Below are positions 35,405 through 44,689 of a DNA stretch of 64,000 nucleotides, piece after piece. Source of the DNA: Desulfogranum japonicum DSM 18378. GTDB lineage: Bacteria > Desulfobacterota > Desulfobulbia > Desulfobulbales > Desulfobulbaceae. The first letter of the stretch is position 1. The number at the start of each line of letters is the position of its first letter. The notes beneath the pieces are model-generated. The model searched no databases, was not told the origin of the DNA, and saw only the letters and a list, made by a program, of their open reading frames with translations. The stretch spans positions 62,001 to 126,000 of the forward strand of contig NZ_AUCV01000002.1 in the NCBI RefSeq assembly GCF_000429945.1, given 5' to 3'. A program made the position numbers and the translations under genes.

Positions 35405-36532
35405 ATGACAGCAGAGACAGATATTCATTATATGCAGTTGGCAATAATAGAAGCAAAAAAAGGGCTTGGACGTACTTCTCCAAATCCTCCTGTTGGAGCT
35501 ATTATAGTCCGTGATAACATTATACTCGGCACAGGATACCACCGTAAAGCCGGTGAACCTCATGCAGAAGTCAACGCCATAGCAGACGCTAAGGGAGACA
35601 CGGCTGGAGCTACAATTTATGTCACTTTGGAACCGTGTAACCATACTGGAAGAACACCGCCATGTACGCTGGCAATACTGAAGGCAGGCATTACCAGGGT
35701 AGTCATTGGATTGCCTGATCCCAACCCAGGTGTACAAGGAGGTGGAGAGCTTTTCTTAAAAGATCAGGGTATTGATGTCATAACCGGCATTCTTCAATAT
35801 GAATGTCGAAAGCTCGTTTATCCATTTCTCAAGCATAGTACAACCAAAATACCATGGGTTATTCTCAAAGCTGGAATGAGTTTGGATAGTAGGATAACCT
35901 ATACAAAAGGGAAGGGGGGGGGAATTACCGGCTCTGAATCTCACCATTTTGTTCATCAGTTGCGTGATCAGACAGATGCCATTCTTGTTGGCATTAACAC
36001 GGCTCTTATAGATAATCCAAGCTTAACGACACGTTTACCTGATGCAAAGGGTAAAGACCCTCTACGTGTAATCCTTGATAGTCAATTACGTCTCCCACCA
36101 CAAGCTAAAATGCTGCATCAGGGTTCTTCGGCTAAAACTATTATTTTTCACTCACACGACGCGCCACAAAAAAAAGCCGATCATCTGCTTGATGTAGGTT
36201 GTAAGCTCGTACCAATAGAGACAATACCATCATCGGGATGTCTCAACTTACACGATGTCCTTTCTTGGCTTGGTCAACATGATATTACCTCTGTTTTAGT
36301 TGAAGGCGGTTCTCATATCCATGGAAATTTTCTCAGCATGGGTATGGTTGATGAATTTTGTCTGTTATACGCTCCTTTTTTCATAGGAGATCAGGGCCAA
36401 AGTGTCATAACCGAATTTTCTTTGCCAATTACTGAGACAAAAGACCACTTTGTCACCACAGAAGTACGTCAATTAGGAAATGATGTGCTGATTCGGGGAA
36501 TTCGAAAAGAATATTTGAATGAAACGAAATGA
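35405..36532 (+). CDS. ribD: Bifunctional riboflavin deaminase/reductase RibD
   Basis: This 375-residue protein catalyses two riboflavin steps. The N-terminal deaminase (1-145) has the zinc motif HAEVNAI and TLEPCNHTGRTPPC. The C-terminal reductase (about 150-370) has KAGMSLDSRIT, AILVGINTAL and VLVEGGSHIHGNFL. No FMN riboswitch is seen in the 157-bp leader. A short inverted repeat there (AGACACC 35292-35298, GGTGTCT 35315-35321) is the only structure. Later rib genes are not adjacent, because a terminator and opposing oadB follow. Confidence 0.95.
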   Translation: MTAETDIHYMQLAIIEAKKGLGRTSPNPPVGAIIVRDNIILGTGYHRKAGEPHAEVNAIADAKGDTAGATIYVTLEPCNHTGRTPPCTLAILKAGITRVVIGLPDPNPGVQGGGELFLKDQGIDVITGILQYECRKLVYPFLKHSTTKIPWVILKAGMSLDSRITYTKGKGGGITGSESHHFVHQLRDQTDAILVGINTALIDNPSLTTRLPDAKGKDPLRVILDSQLRLPPQAKMLHQGSSAKTIIFHSHDAPQKKADHLLDVGCKLVPIETIPSSGCLNLHDVLSWLGQHDITSVLVEGGSHIHGNFLSMGMVDEFCLLYAPFFIGDQGQSVITEFSLPITETKDHFVTTEVRQLGNDVLIRGIRKEYLNETK

Positions 36533-36554
36533 TTGGAGTATGTCTTTTTGAAAG

Positions 36555-36596
36555 AAAAAGCGCTGTGTGATTTAAAAATTTCACACAGCGCCTTTT
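36555..36596. terminator. Bidirectional terminator between ribD and oadB
   Basis: GCGCTGTGTGA (36560-36570) and TCACACAGCGC (36581-36591) form a perfect 11-bp stem with AAAAA on the left and CTTTT on the right. It can end ribD on the plus strand and oadB on the minus strand. Confidence 0.85.
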
Positions 36597-36622
36597 CATG
36601 ACTTTAGCCCCTTTGCGTCGAA

Positions 36623-37753
36623 TTATCCTCCAATATTAAAACTCCAGAGAATACCTGCACATATTGCAGATCCAATAACGCCGGAAGAGTTACAGGCCAT
36701 TGCATGCATCAGGAGATAATTGGTCGGGTCTGTCTTTAAGCCCATCATATGTACTTCACGTGCCGAACCAGGAACGGCCGACACCCCTGCTGCACCCAAT
36801 AGTGGGTTGATTTTAGATTTAAGAAACAGGTTCATGAATTTGGCAAAGAGCAGACCTGAAGCTGTTGCAATGCTGAAGGCGACTGCTCCTAAAAGAAAAA
36901 TGCCGACAGAACGAGGGTTAAGGAAAACATCACCTTGTGTGGATGCGCCCACGGTAAGGCCAAGAAAAATGGTAGCTGTATCGATAATGGAAGTACGTGC
37001 AGTTTGAGCCAGTCTTTCTACCACACCGCTTTCTTTCATTATGTTGCCGAAAAAGAATGGTCCAAGAAGAGGAATGGAGGCAGGAGCAAGAAAACAACAA
37101 AGAAGCATGCCCACAATGGGGAATATCAATCGTTCTTTTTTTGACACCTCCCTCAAATCCGGCATCCTGATTTTGCGTTCATTCTCTGTAGTCAACAATT
37201 TCATTATAGGTGGCTGAATAATCGGGATCAGTGCCATGTACGAATACGCCGCAATTGCAATGGGGCCAATAAGCTCAGGAGCGAGTTTAGCTGTCAAGAA
37301 AATAGAAGTAGGGCCGTCAGCACCACCAATAATGGCAATGGAGGATGCTTCATTGGGCATAAAACCCAAGGCTAGGGCACTGAGCAGGGTAAAAAAGATA
37401 CCCATTTGAGCAGCAGCACCAAGTAGCATCAATTTAGGATTACTCAAAAGAAAAGAAAAATCCGTCATAGCTCCAAGGCCAAGAAAGACTATTGACGGAT
37501 AAATTCCAGTGGTTACACCAAAATAAAGGTAATGTAATACGCTGTTCGCCTCATAAATACCAATACCAAACCCTTTGAAGAAAGGGATGTTTCCCAGAAT
37601 TACTCCAAAGCCGATGGGTAATAGCAGTAAGGGCTCGTATTCTTTGGCTATGGCTAAATAAACAAAAACAATCCCCACGCCAATCATAAGAATATTTCTA
37701 TAGTCGGCAAGACAGTATCCGGTATTTGTTAAAAACTGTAAGAGTAAATCCAT
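36623..37753 (-). CDS. oadB: Na+-translocating decarboxylase beta subunit (OadB/GcdB/MmdB)
   Basis: This 376-residue polytopic membrane protein couples decarboxylation of a carboxybiotin group to Na+ export. The family signature IIGGADGPTSIFLTAKLAPELIG (about residues 140-162) and the C-terminal GVSAVPGSAREVHMMG, MHAMACNSSGVIGSAI are intact. The acid partner could be oxaloacetate, glutaconyl-CoA or methylmalonyl-CoA, which the beta subunit does not reveal. OadG lies 63 bp upstream. No alpha (carboxyltransferase) or biotin carrier gene is in the window. Confidence 0.94.
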   Translation of the reverse strand: MDLLLQFLTNTGYCLADYRNILMIGVGIVFVYLAIAKEYEPLLLLPIGFGVILGNIPFFKGFGIGIYEANSVLHYLYFGVTTGIYPSIVFLGLGAMTDFSFLLSNPKLMLLGAAAQMGIFFTLLSALALGFMPNEASSIAIIGGADGPTSIFLTAKLAPELIGPIAIAAYSYMALIPIIQPPIMKLLTTENERKIRMPDLREVSKKERLIFPIVGMLLCCFLAPASIPLLGPFFFGNIMKESGVVERLAQTARTSIIDTATIFLGLTVGASTQGDVFLNPRSVGIFLLGAVAFSIATASGLLFAKFMNLFLKSKINPLLGAAGVSAVPGSAREVHMMGLKTDPTNYLLMHAMACNSSGVIGSAICAGILWSFNIGG

Positions 37754-37816
37754 GTCACCTCCTCAAATATCAAAAAGTACTCCAGTGTAATAAGTACTCC
37801 GGTGTAATTATAACAA

Positions 37817-38215
37817 CTACTGCATCAAGCAGAATTTTCCTTCATTTGCAGGTAGTAATTTACCTGCTTCACGCAGACGTTTGATGGATAGGTGAGGGTG
37901 GGGAAGGTGATATTTTTGAGCCAGGACATAGAGTTCGGCAAGTTCAAACTCCACTTCCAATTCAGCGACCAATGGTTGATACACTTCTACCAGTTTTTCA
38001 AGGTGAAGTGGATCAACAACCGTATCTGGGATAATGTTATGCTCAACCTGAGGAACATCAATCTCAGGGGAATCTTTTTTTTCCAATAAAGCAACGATTT
38101 TATGTAGTTGGGAAATAATTGTGGCAAGAATAGCCAAACCCGACAGGACTATGGATGCACCTACCGCAGCCATGGCCCATCCATTATGATGTGAAATTGC
38201 TTCTAACCCGGTCAA
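37817..38215 (-). CDS. OadG-like gamma subunit of Na+-pumping decarboxylase
   Basis: This is a 132-residue protein with one N-terminal helix (WAMAAVGASIVLSGLAILATII), as in OadG. A charged cytoplasmic tail follows that is longer than in typical OadG and ends in a compact domain (YHLPHPHLSIKRLREAGKLL). The start is a TTG with an excellent GGAGGT seven bases upstream. Its place before oadB supports the gamma role, in which OadG holds the complex together. Sequence identity is low, as is normal for this subunit. Confidence 0.75.
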   Translation of the reverse strand: MTGLEAISHHNGWAMAAVGASIVLSGLAILATIISQLHKIVALLEKKDSPEIDVPQVEHNIIPDTVVDPLHLEKLVEVYQPLVAELEVEFELAELYVLAQKYHLPHPHLSIKRLREAGKLLPANEGKFCLMQ

Positions 38216-38630
38216 GTGGAACCTCCTTTTCAGACGTAAACAGGGAAGAAAAACCCTAAACTAGAACAGCCCCTTTTGATTTTGCAACGCTTTTTTTACC
38301 TGGAATTCACGATATTGTCAAACTATATGCGAGTAAGACACCCCGGTGATTTATTGGAATTATTACTTTTTTCACTCCCTCTGAAACAGATCACGCCCAA
38401 TAGGTTGAGGTTGCACAATTTCGCCATAACGCTTGATGATCGCAGAAATTGCTTTGACAAATAAGGAGTGAGTTGGCAACGAAGTTAATCATAAAAAAAA
38501 GTCACCCCTGGTATTTTATCCAGAGGGTCTCGATAAACAAGCAACTCTAAATCGTGCTGGCATACTTGTGTGTTGTTTATTATGGACCATTTCATGATTA
38601 TCATACCTTTGCCAACATACTGAAACCGTA
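38216..38630. other. 415-bp gap upstream of oadG
   Basis: No gene is visible; a 62-residue plus frame at 38276 looks non-coding. On the minus strand TTGACA (38321-38316) with a 17-bp spacer to TAAAAA (38298-38293) is a weak promoter candidate for oadG-oadB. No terminator for miaB is evident on the left-reading side. Confidence 0.35.
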
Positions 38631-39986
38631 TCAGGAATTTATGACTGTTCCTTTAAGCGAGTGCTTGCCCGCCTGTTGAACAGAAACCAAAACGGTCTGT
38701 CCTGTTGTAAACGTGAAAAGGTTTTCAGGTCTGGAAAAATGAACGATATGGTTTGTTGGGGTTCGTCCTTTACAGGTGCTGCCGTCGATACTCTCGATCA
38801 TTACATGCTGTGTTGTGCCAATGTATTCCCGGTTGCGTTCAAGGCTGATCTGGTCCTGACGCCTTTGAAATCGACTCAATCGCTCACTCTTCACATCTTC
38901 AGGTACCTTATCTGAAAAATCAGCGGACCTGGTGTTTGGACGATCTGAATATTTAAATGAAAATGATCCATGAAAACGAACCTGTTCAAGTAAATCCATA
39001 GTGCCCTGGAAATCTATTTCAGATTCGCCGGGAAAGCCTACAATAATATCTGTGGCTATGGCTATATCTGGTCGATATTCTCTCAAAGATTTTACTTTGT
39101 ATAAGTATTCTTCAACGGTATATTTTCTGTTCATCGCAGCAAGAACTCTATTGGATCCAGCCTGAACAGGAAGGTGAAAATGAGGGCACAGGTTATCAAG
39201 CTCAGCAAAACAGCGCATGAGTTCTTTAGACAGGTCCTTGGGGTTGGATGTGGTGAAACGAAGACGTTCAACACCTTTTATTTCTGCAACCTGCCGAAGC
39301 AGTTGAGAAAAAGAAACCTTGCCGTCAGCAACCGGGTTGGTCATCCCATAGGAATTGACATTTTGCCCGAGAAGAGTAATTTCTTTTATTCCCTGACGTA
39401 CGAGAATTCTTACTTCCTCGAGAATATCTTTCACAGGCCGACTGACTTCTCTACCTCGAGTATGGGGTACCACACAATAGCTGCAATAATTATTACAACC
39501 CTGCATTATCGTTACAAAGCGCCTGAAATCCCCGCTCCCAGCCTTTGGCACTGTTTCATGCAATTTTTGAAACGGCGGAATGGTAAATTGACTTTCCAAA
39601 TCAGTGGAAATTTCCTTTTCAGTCTGTCTGGAGCGTAGTCGTTGTACAATGTCAGGCAATTGGTATATCTGCTGGGTTCCTATGACAAAGTCAACATGGG
39701 GCATACGTTCGAGAATCCGTCTGCTCTCTTGTTGAGCAACACATCCAGCAACACCAACAAGCATCTCCGGAGCTTTTTTGCGACTGTCGCGAAGCTGACC
39801 CAGCAGGCTATATACCTTCTGCTCAGCCTTGGCCCTGATACTACATGTATTTAATATTACGACACTTGCGGATTCAGGTGTGTCAACTGACCGAAAACCA
39901 TCTTGAGCAAGCAGTTGTTCAATAATTTCTGAATCCCGCTCATTCATCTGACAGCCAAATGTTTTTATATAAAGTGTGTTTTCCAT
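38631..39986 (-). CDS. miaB: tRNA-2-methylthio-N6-isopentenyladenosine synthase MiaB
   Basis: This 451-residue radical SAM methylthiotransferase adds the ms2 group to i6A37 of tRNA. The N-terminal UPF0004 domain has Cys in KTFGCQMN, NTCSIRAKAE and GVAGCVAQ for the auxiliary cluster. The radical SAM motif is CNNYCSYCVVPHTRG. A C-terminal TRAM domain (about 385-450) follows. The ATG at 39986 is preferred over a TTG six codons upstream because relatives start MxxxLYIKTFGCQMN. MiaA, which makes the substrate i6A, is encoded 4 kb upstream in the same run. Confidence 0.96.
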   Translation of the reverse strand: MENTLYIKTFGCQMNERDSEIIEQLLAQDGFRSVDTPESASVVILNTCSIRAKAEQKVYSLLGQLRDSRKKAPEMLVGVAGCVAQQESRRILERMPHVDFVIGTQQIYQLPDIVQRLRSRQTEKEISTDLESQFTIPPFQKLHETVPKAGSGDFRRFVTIMQGCNNYCSYCVVPHTRGREVSRPVKDILEEVRILVRQGIKEITLLGQNVNSYGMTNPVADGKVSFSQLLRQVAEIKGVERLRFTTSNPKDLSKELMRCFAELDNLCPHFHLPVQAGSNRVLAAMNRKYTVEEYLYKVKSLREYRPDIAIATDIIVGFPGESEIDFQGTMDLLEQVRFHGSFSFKYSDRPNTRSADFSDKVPEDVKSERLSRFQRRQDQISLERNREYIGTTQHVMIESIDGSTCKGRTPTNHIVHFSRPENLFTFTTGQTVLVSVQQAGKHSLKGTVINS

Positions 39987-40036
39987 AACTTGGTTACGCA
40001 ACAAAACTAACGAGTCAATGCCAAACGATACAAGCG

Positions 40037-40082
40037 TTCAGACTCTGCCAGTGAGACGTTAAAGGGTAGGGCAGAGTCTGAA
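40037..40082. repeat. 13-bp perfect hairpin between DUF4911 gene and miaB
   Basis: TTCAGACTCTGCC (40037-40049) pairs perfectly with GGCAGAGTCTGAA (40070-40082). Four T residues follow on the plus strand, but on the minus strand, which is the transcribed one, no T-run follows the stem. It may be a transcript-processing or attenuation structure ahead of miaB. Confidence 0.6.
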
Positions 40083-40115
40083 TTTTCCGGTTTCGCTGAG
40101 CACAAATGTGATGCT

Positions 40116-40388
40116 TTACTCCAGACATGATGTTTGAAGAGCACCGGTAGAGTAGGGGGTTAAATTGCCGGCAAGCTCGCCAAGAAGAGCAAACAATTCC
40201 CGGATACTATGCTCAAGAGTCCATAACGTGACAAGTCCTTCGGATACTGACACTGTGGAGAGGAGAGCAAGGCCATCATAGGCTTCTACAATAAATTTCA
40301 GCCAGCTGATTTGAGATGGCCGAATACGCAGATAAATCCTTACAGCTTTTGGAGGTGTTAAGGTTTCCATGTTTTCTTCAGCAAACAC
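40116..40388 (-). CDS. DUF4911-type small protein
   Basis: This 90-residue soluble protein has the core RIYLRIRPSQISWLKFIVEAYDGLALLSTVSVSEGLVTL. It matches the pattern of DUF4911, a short family found mainly in Desulfobacterota and Firmicutes-like anaerobes, from memory. Function is unknown. The GTG start overlaps the purB stop by one base, so it is coupled to purB. An ATG six codons later is an alternative. Confidence 0.75.
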   Translation of the reverse strand: MFAEENMETLTPPKAVRIYLRIRPSQISWLKFIVEAYDGLALLSTVSVSEGLVTLWTLEHSIRELFALLGELAGNLTPYSTGALQTSCLE

Positions 40389-41830
40389 TATACAGAAAGG
40401 GTGGCGTCAATATCTTCAAGAATATTTTCGTTTTGTTGAATAAGCGGTAACACTATTTCCTGAAGATACTCTTCTGTCTGGCGTTCAGCTCTTCCTGTAA
40501 ATTGTTGATAATTTCCGAGCAGTTGCGACAATTCGTTTTGATTAAAAGGAATACGCTCATCAGCAGCTAGACGGTCGATAAGATCATTGCTGAGTCCTTG
40601 GTTTTTGACAGCAGCTCCAGCAGCAACGGAGTGTTCTCGAATTACCTCATGCATTTCCTGTCTACTTTTACCACGCTCAACACAAGCCATGAGAATTTTT
40701 TCAGTGGCCATAAAAGGTAGTTCTTCAGACAAATGTTTTTCAATTTGTTTTGGATAAACAACCATATCACTCGTTATATTGATGTATAACTTTAAGATGG
40801 CATCGGTGAGCAGAAAAGCCTGGGCCATGTCCATGCGGCGGATAGCAGAGTCGTCTAAGGTACGTTCGAACCATTGGTTTCCGGCAGTGGCCGCAAAATT
40901 CGCTGGCAACCCCATGAGTTTTCTGGCCAGTCCTGTCATTCGCTCAGAGCGCATAGGATTTCGTTTGTAGGCCATTGCAGAACTGCCAACCTGTTTGGAA
41001 GCGAAAGGCTCTTCCTGTACTTTTAAGTTGGATAGCAGGCGGAGATCAACGGCAAATTTATGTGCAGAAGCGCCAATTCCGGCTAAAGTTTCACAGGTCT
41101 TCATGTCAAGTTTACGTGGATAGGTTTGGCCGGTTACTGCAAAGGCACTGTCAAAACCTAATTTTTCCGATACTCTGCGATCTAACTCACGGACCTTTTC
41201 ATGGTTACCATCAAAGAGTTCCAAAAAGGTAGCCTGGGTTCCAACGGTACCTTTTGCACCACGTGCCTTAAGTTGTTGTTCAAGATGTTCAATATATTCA
41301 AAATCCATAATAAGATCTTGAATATACAATGTATTTCTCTTTCCAACAGTGGTTGGTTGAGCAGGTTGATAGTGCGTAAAGCCCAGAGTGGCAAGGCTCT
41401 TATGCTTATCGCAAAAATTAGCGAGGTTATGAATAACTTTGAGAAGAGATTTTTTTACCAGCGCAAGGGCCTGTTTCTGCACATGCAGATCTGTATTGCA
41501 GACAACAAATTGAGAAGTCGCGCCGAGATGTATGATAGGTTCTGCTGTAGGACATCGCAAACCGAATTCATAAACATGCGCCATGACGTCATGGCGGATT
41601 TCCTTTTCCTTTGCAGCAGCAATTTCAAAATCAATATTTGAAACATTGGCCTTCATTTCAGCAACCATTTCTGCAGTGACTGCCTCAAGACCCAGTTCGT
41701 GTTGAGACTCGGCAAGTGCAACCCAACATTCTCGCCAGCGGGTAAATTTGAATCGTTCACTGAACAACTCCTGCATGGCTTTACTTGTGTATCTGGATAC
41801 CAAGGGTTCCTGGTAAATATCTCTGTTCAT
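40388..41830 (-). CDS. purB: Adenylosuccinate lyase PurB
   Basis: This 480-residue lyase of the fumarase superfamily splits fumarate from SAICAR and adenylosuccinate in purine synthesis. Diagnostic stretches are RHDVMAHVYEFG, HLGATSQFVVCNTDL, THYQPAQPTTVGKR and the signature GSSAMAYKRNPMRSERM with the catalytic Ser. It resembles the long (eukaryote-like) form of the enzyme rather than the E. coli form. An AT-rich palindrome lies 100 bp upstream. Confidence 0.95.
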   Translation of the reverse strand: MNRDIYQEPLVSRYTSKAMQELFSERFKFTRWRECWVALAESQHELGLEAVTAEMVAEMKANVSNIDFEIAAAKEKEIRHDVMAHVYEFGLRCPTAEPIIHLGATSQFVVCNTDLHVQKQALALVKKSLLKVIHNLANFCDKHKSLATLGFTHYQPAQPTTVGKRNTLYIQDLIMDFEYIEHLEQQLKARGAKGTVGTQATFLELFDGNHEKVRELDRRVSEKLGFDSAFAVTGQTYPRKLDMKTCETLAGIGASAHKFAVDLRLLSNLKVQEEPFASKQVGSSAMAYKRNPMRSERMTGLARKLMGLPANFAATAGNQWFERTLDDSAIRRMDMAQAFLLTDAILKLYINITSDMVVYPKQIEKHLSEELPFMATEKILMACVERGKSRQEMHEVIREHSVAAGAAVKNQGLSNDLIDRLAADERIPFNQNELSQLLGNYQQFTGRAERQTEEYLQEIVLPLIQQNENILEDIDATLSV

Positions 41831-41933
41831 GAATGTGCCTCGCGATTATTTATGCGTTAAATGGTTATATGCTTAGATGGGGAAAATAGTAATGACTTCG
41901 GGGAGCTTTGTAAAAACTGCCTACACAATGTCG

Positions 41934-41949
41934 CATAATATATATTATG
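41934..41949. repeat. 16-bp perfect AT-rich palindrome upstream of purB
   Basis: CATAATATATATTATG is a perfect palindrome in the 129-bp space between recJ and purB. It could be an operator or promoter part for purB (minus strand). AT-rich palindromes also arise by chance. Confidence 0.4.
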
Positions 41950-41959
41950 TTAAATTGCC

Positions 41960-43714
41960 TTATGCTCCAGTGTTGACTATATCAACAACCTGTATTTCGT
42001 TACGGCATATTCCCCTGAAAAAGGAACGTTTCAGTTTAAAAACGATGTCAACCGGATTGTCCTGTATTTCGTCCAACCGTTCAGCAAGAAAAAAACCAAT
42101 GCCGGAAATGGGCTTTTGCGAATGAGAACGGAGTTGGAACTTGAGATGCCCTTTGCTATTTTTCATATTATGCAATTGCTGCTTATGCAACATGAAGAGC
42201 GGTTCTGGATTACCTTCGCCAAAAGGTTGCAGCAACTGAAGTTTATGCACAAACTCCTCAGAAAGCACCCTCTTTTGCTTTGAGCAGTAATCCACATGTA
42301 GCGAACGTGACGTAACCAGTTTTTCAGTTTCGCAGTTTTTATCAAGATCCTGCTGGAAGTCAGCGAGTTCATCTGCCCGCAATCTCAAACCTATTGCCAT
42401 CGGATGCCCTCCAAACTGCTCGAGATGTTCTGAGCAATTCATTAATTTATCGTATAAATTAAGCCCTTCAATTGACCTTCCAGATCCTTTGAGAGATGGT
42501 ATATCAGATCCATTATTAAGATCTTTGGTCACCACAATCGCCGGACGCTGAAAACGCTCTGCGATACGGGAAGCCACTATGCCGAGAATACCTGGGTGAC
42601 AATCTTCGTGATAAATTGTCAATGCATGTGCACCCTGAGCAACACGTTTTTCGCATTCTTCCATGATTTCACCCAAAACATCATGCTCCAGATTTTTTCT
42701 GGTGATATTTAGCTCATCGAGTTGCATAGCGTATTCACGGGCCACGCTCAGAGAGTCGGTAAGAAGCAATTCCACTGCCAGGTCCGCTTCCCCCATCCTT
42801 CCTGCGGCATTGATCCGAGGAGCCAGCCGAAAGGAAATATCCTCTGAGGAGACAGCATCCCGTCTATGCAGGCCGCACTGTTCACACAGGGCAAGGATGC
42901 CTGTTCTGTCCTTATTACATAAAACTTCCAAACCGCCGCGCACAAGAATGCGATTTGCACCCAAAAGTGGCATTACATCGGCAACCGTACCAAGGGCAAC
43001 CAAGTCCAGGTATTGCTTAAGGTTAGGGTAAGTACCATTGTTATCCCAATAGTTACGGTTAATTAATTCTCGACGAAGAGCAGCAACAAGAAAAAATGCG
43101 ACTCCTACTCCGGAGAGTTCCTTAAAGGGAAAACTACAACCTGGCTGTTTAGGGTTTATAATGGCTTCAGCAACCGGCAACTCGCTTGGAGGTTCATGGT
43201 GATCTGTTATAACAACTTTAAATCCCTGCTTGTAAGCATAGGCAATGGCATCATTGGCCGAAATACCACAGTCAACGCTAATAATGAGCCCTCTTCTTCC
43301 ATTAAGCTTTTGGATTATATGTTCAATGGATTCTATTGATAATCCGTACTTTTCCGTTAGTCGATTAGGGATGTGATACAACGGACGCACGCCAATGGAT
43401 TTTAAAAACTGATAGAGGAGCACCGTTGCCGAAATACCATCGACATCGTAATCGCCGTGTATAACGATGGGCAGTTTTTGAAAACAACAGGTCAAAATCA
43501 CGCGAACCGCGTCATTAATCCCCTTTAGCTGTGAAGGTTTTGGTAAACTGGTGAAACGTGGAAACAGAAATTCTTCTACGTGCTCAGCGGTTACGAATCC
43601 TCTTTGGGATAAAATGAGAGCAAGCTGGTACGGAATAGAAAATTCCTGGGCTAAAAATTGACTGATTTTAACAGCCTGAAGATCGTAAACCGGCTCAATG
43701 AGTGAAAAATTCAT
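41960..43714 (-). CDS. recJ: Single-stranded-DNA exonuclease RecJ
   Basis: This 584-residue 5'-3' exonuclease belongs to the DHH family. The metal motifs are in order: HGDYDVDGISA, ISVDCGIS, TDHHEPPSELP, GVGVAFF and ALGTVADVMPL in the catalytic half. DHHA1 follows with GHPMAIGLRL, and the C-terminal OB fold reads PFGEGNPEPLF. It follows miaA by 18 bp. Confidence 0.96.
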   Translation of the reverse strand: MNFSLIEPVYDLQAVKISQFLAQEFSIPYQLALILSQRGFVTAEHVEEFLFPRFTSLPKPSQLKGINDAVRVILTCCFQKLPIVIHGDYDVDGISATVLLYQFLKSIGVRPLYHIPNRLTEKYGLSIESIEHIIQKLNGRRGLIISVDCGISANDAIAYAYKQGFKVVITDHHEPPSELPVAEAIINPKQPGCSFPFKELSGVGVAFFLVAALRRELINRNYWDNNGTYPNLKQYLDLVALGTVADVMPLLGANRILVRGGLEVLCNKDRTGILALCEQCGLHRRDAVSSEDISFRLAPRINAAGRMGEADLAVELLLTDSLSVAREYAMQLDELNITRKNLEHDVLGEIMEECEKRVAQGAHALTIYHEDCHPGILGIVASRIAERFQRPAIVVTKDLNNGSDIPSLKGSGRSIEGLNLYDKLMNCSEHLEQFGGHPMAIGLRLRADELADFQQDLDKNCETEKLVTSRSLHVDYCSKQKRVLSEEFVHKLQLLQPFGEGNPEPLFMLHKQQLHNMKNSKGHLKFQLRSHSQKPISGIGFFLAERLDEIQDNPVDIVFKLKRSFFRGICRNEIQVVDIVNTGA

Positions 43715-43732
43715 TACAGTGTATTTTGCGGG

Positions 43733-44689
43733 CTATTCTGATGGCGTGTCCAGAAATCGGTCTACAGCATCAGTCACCTCTTGGCGATTTTCTCGATCGA
43801 ACCATTTCAATCCAGCGGTTTTTTTGAACCAGGTCATCTGTCGCTTTGCATAACGACGTGTATCTCGAATCAACTCTTCCTGTGTCTGTGACAAGGAGGT
43901 CTGTCCGTTTATATACCCTAAAATGTGACGATACCCAATAGCCTGCATGGATGGGAGTTGATCATCATACCCCATGGCTAACAATGTCTCAACTTCATCA
44001 ATCATTCCCTGTTCAAGCATAATTGAGGAGCGGAGCGCAATACGCTCATACAGTACAGATCGTTCACAGGTTAAACCTATAATTTTAAGTTTGGCAAACG
44101 TTGTTGCCCTTCCCTGCTCTTTCTGCTGACGTTTTTTATGTTCACTCCATGGTATTCCGGTAGCCTCATAGATTTCCCATGCTCGCAATAATCTCTGGGT
44201 ATCATTGATGTGAATTCGATTTGCTGTGTCCCTGTCGATAGTTTGTAGTTCTGTATACAATGCCTCCCTGCCCTGCTCTTGTAATTTTTGTTGAACAGCC
44301 TGGCGGACGGCCTCAGGCACGGCGACAGAAGAAAACAAACCTTGAGTGAGGGAAGCCAGGTACATTCCGGTCCCGCCGGTTATCAGGGGAATTTTTCCAC
44401 CGGCCTCCAGCTTTTCAATGACCCTGATGCAGTCGTCAACAAATTGAGCTGCATCATATTGTTGATCCGGATTGCGTATATCGATGAGATGATGCGGCAC
44501 ACGTTCTTGCTCTCCTTTGGATACCTTAGCCGTTCCTATATCCATATAGCGATATACCTGCATGGAATCCATGGAAATAATTTCGCAGCCATAACGTTCA
44601 GCTATGTGCAAAGATAAATCGGTTTTCCCTATCGCTGTAGGTCCTACCAAGACCAAAACTGGAATGTTGATATGTTTCTTGATATTCAT
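43733..44689 (-). CDS. miaA: tRNA dimethylallyltransferase MiaA
   Basis: This 318-residue enzyme adds an isopentenyl group to A37 of tRNAs. The P-loop GPTAIGKTDLSL lies near residue 14, then SMDSMQVYRYMDIGTAK, PHHLIDI, PLITGGTGMYLASL, and the C-terminal RRYAKRQMTWFKK. The ATG at 44689 overlaps the stop of the upstream gene (ATGA), which favours it over a TTG six codons upstream. Confidence 0.96.
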   Translation of the reverse strand: MNIKKHINIPVLVLVGPTAIGKTDLSLHIAERYGCEIISMDSMQVYRYMDIGTAKVSKGEQERVPHHLIDIRNPDQQYDAAQFVDDCIRVIEKLEAGGKIPLITGGTGMYLASLTQGLFSSVAVPEAVRQAVQQKLQEQGREALYTELQTIDRDTANRIHINDTQRLLRAWEIYEATGIPWSEHKKRQQKEQGRATTFAKLKIIGLTCERSVLYERIALRSSIMLEQGMIDEVETLLAMGYDDQLPSMQAIGYRHILGYINGQTSLSQTQEELIRDTRRYAKRQMTWFKKTAGLKWFDRENRQEVTDAVDRFLDTPSE

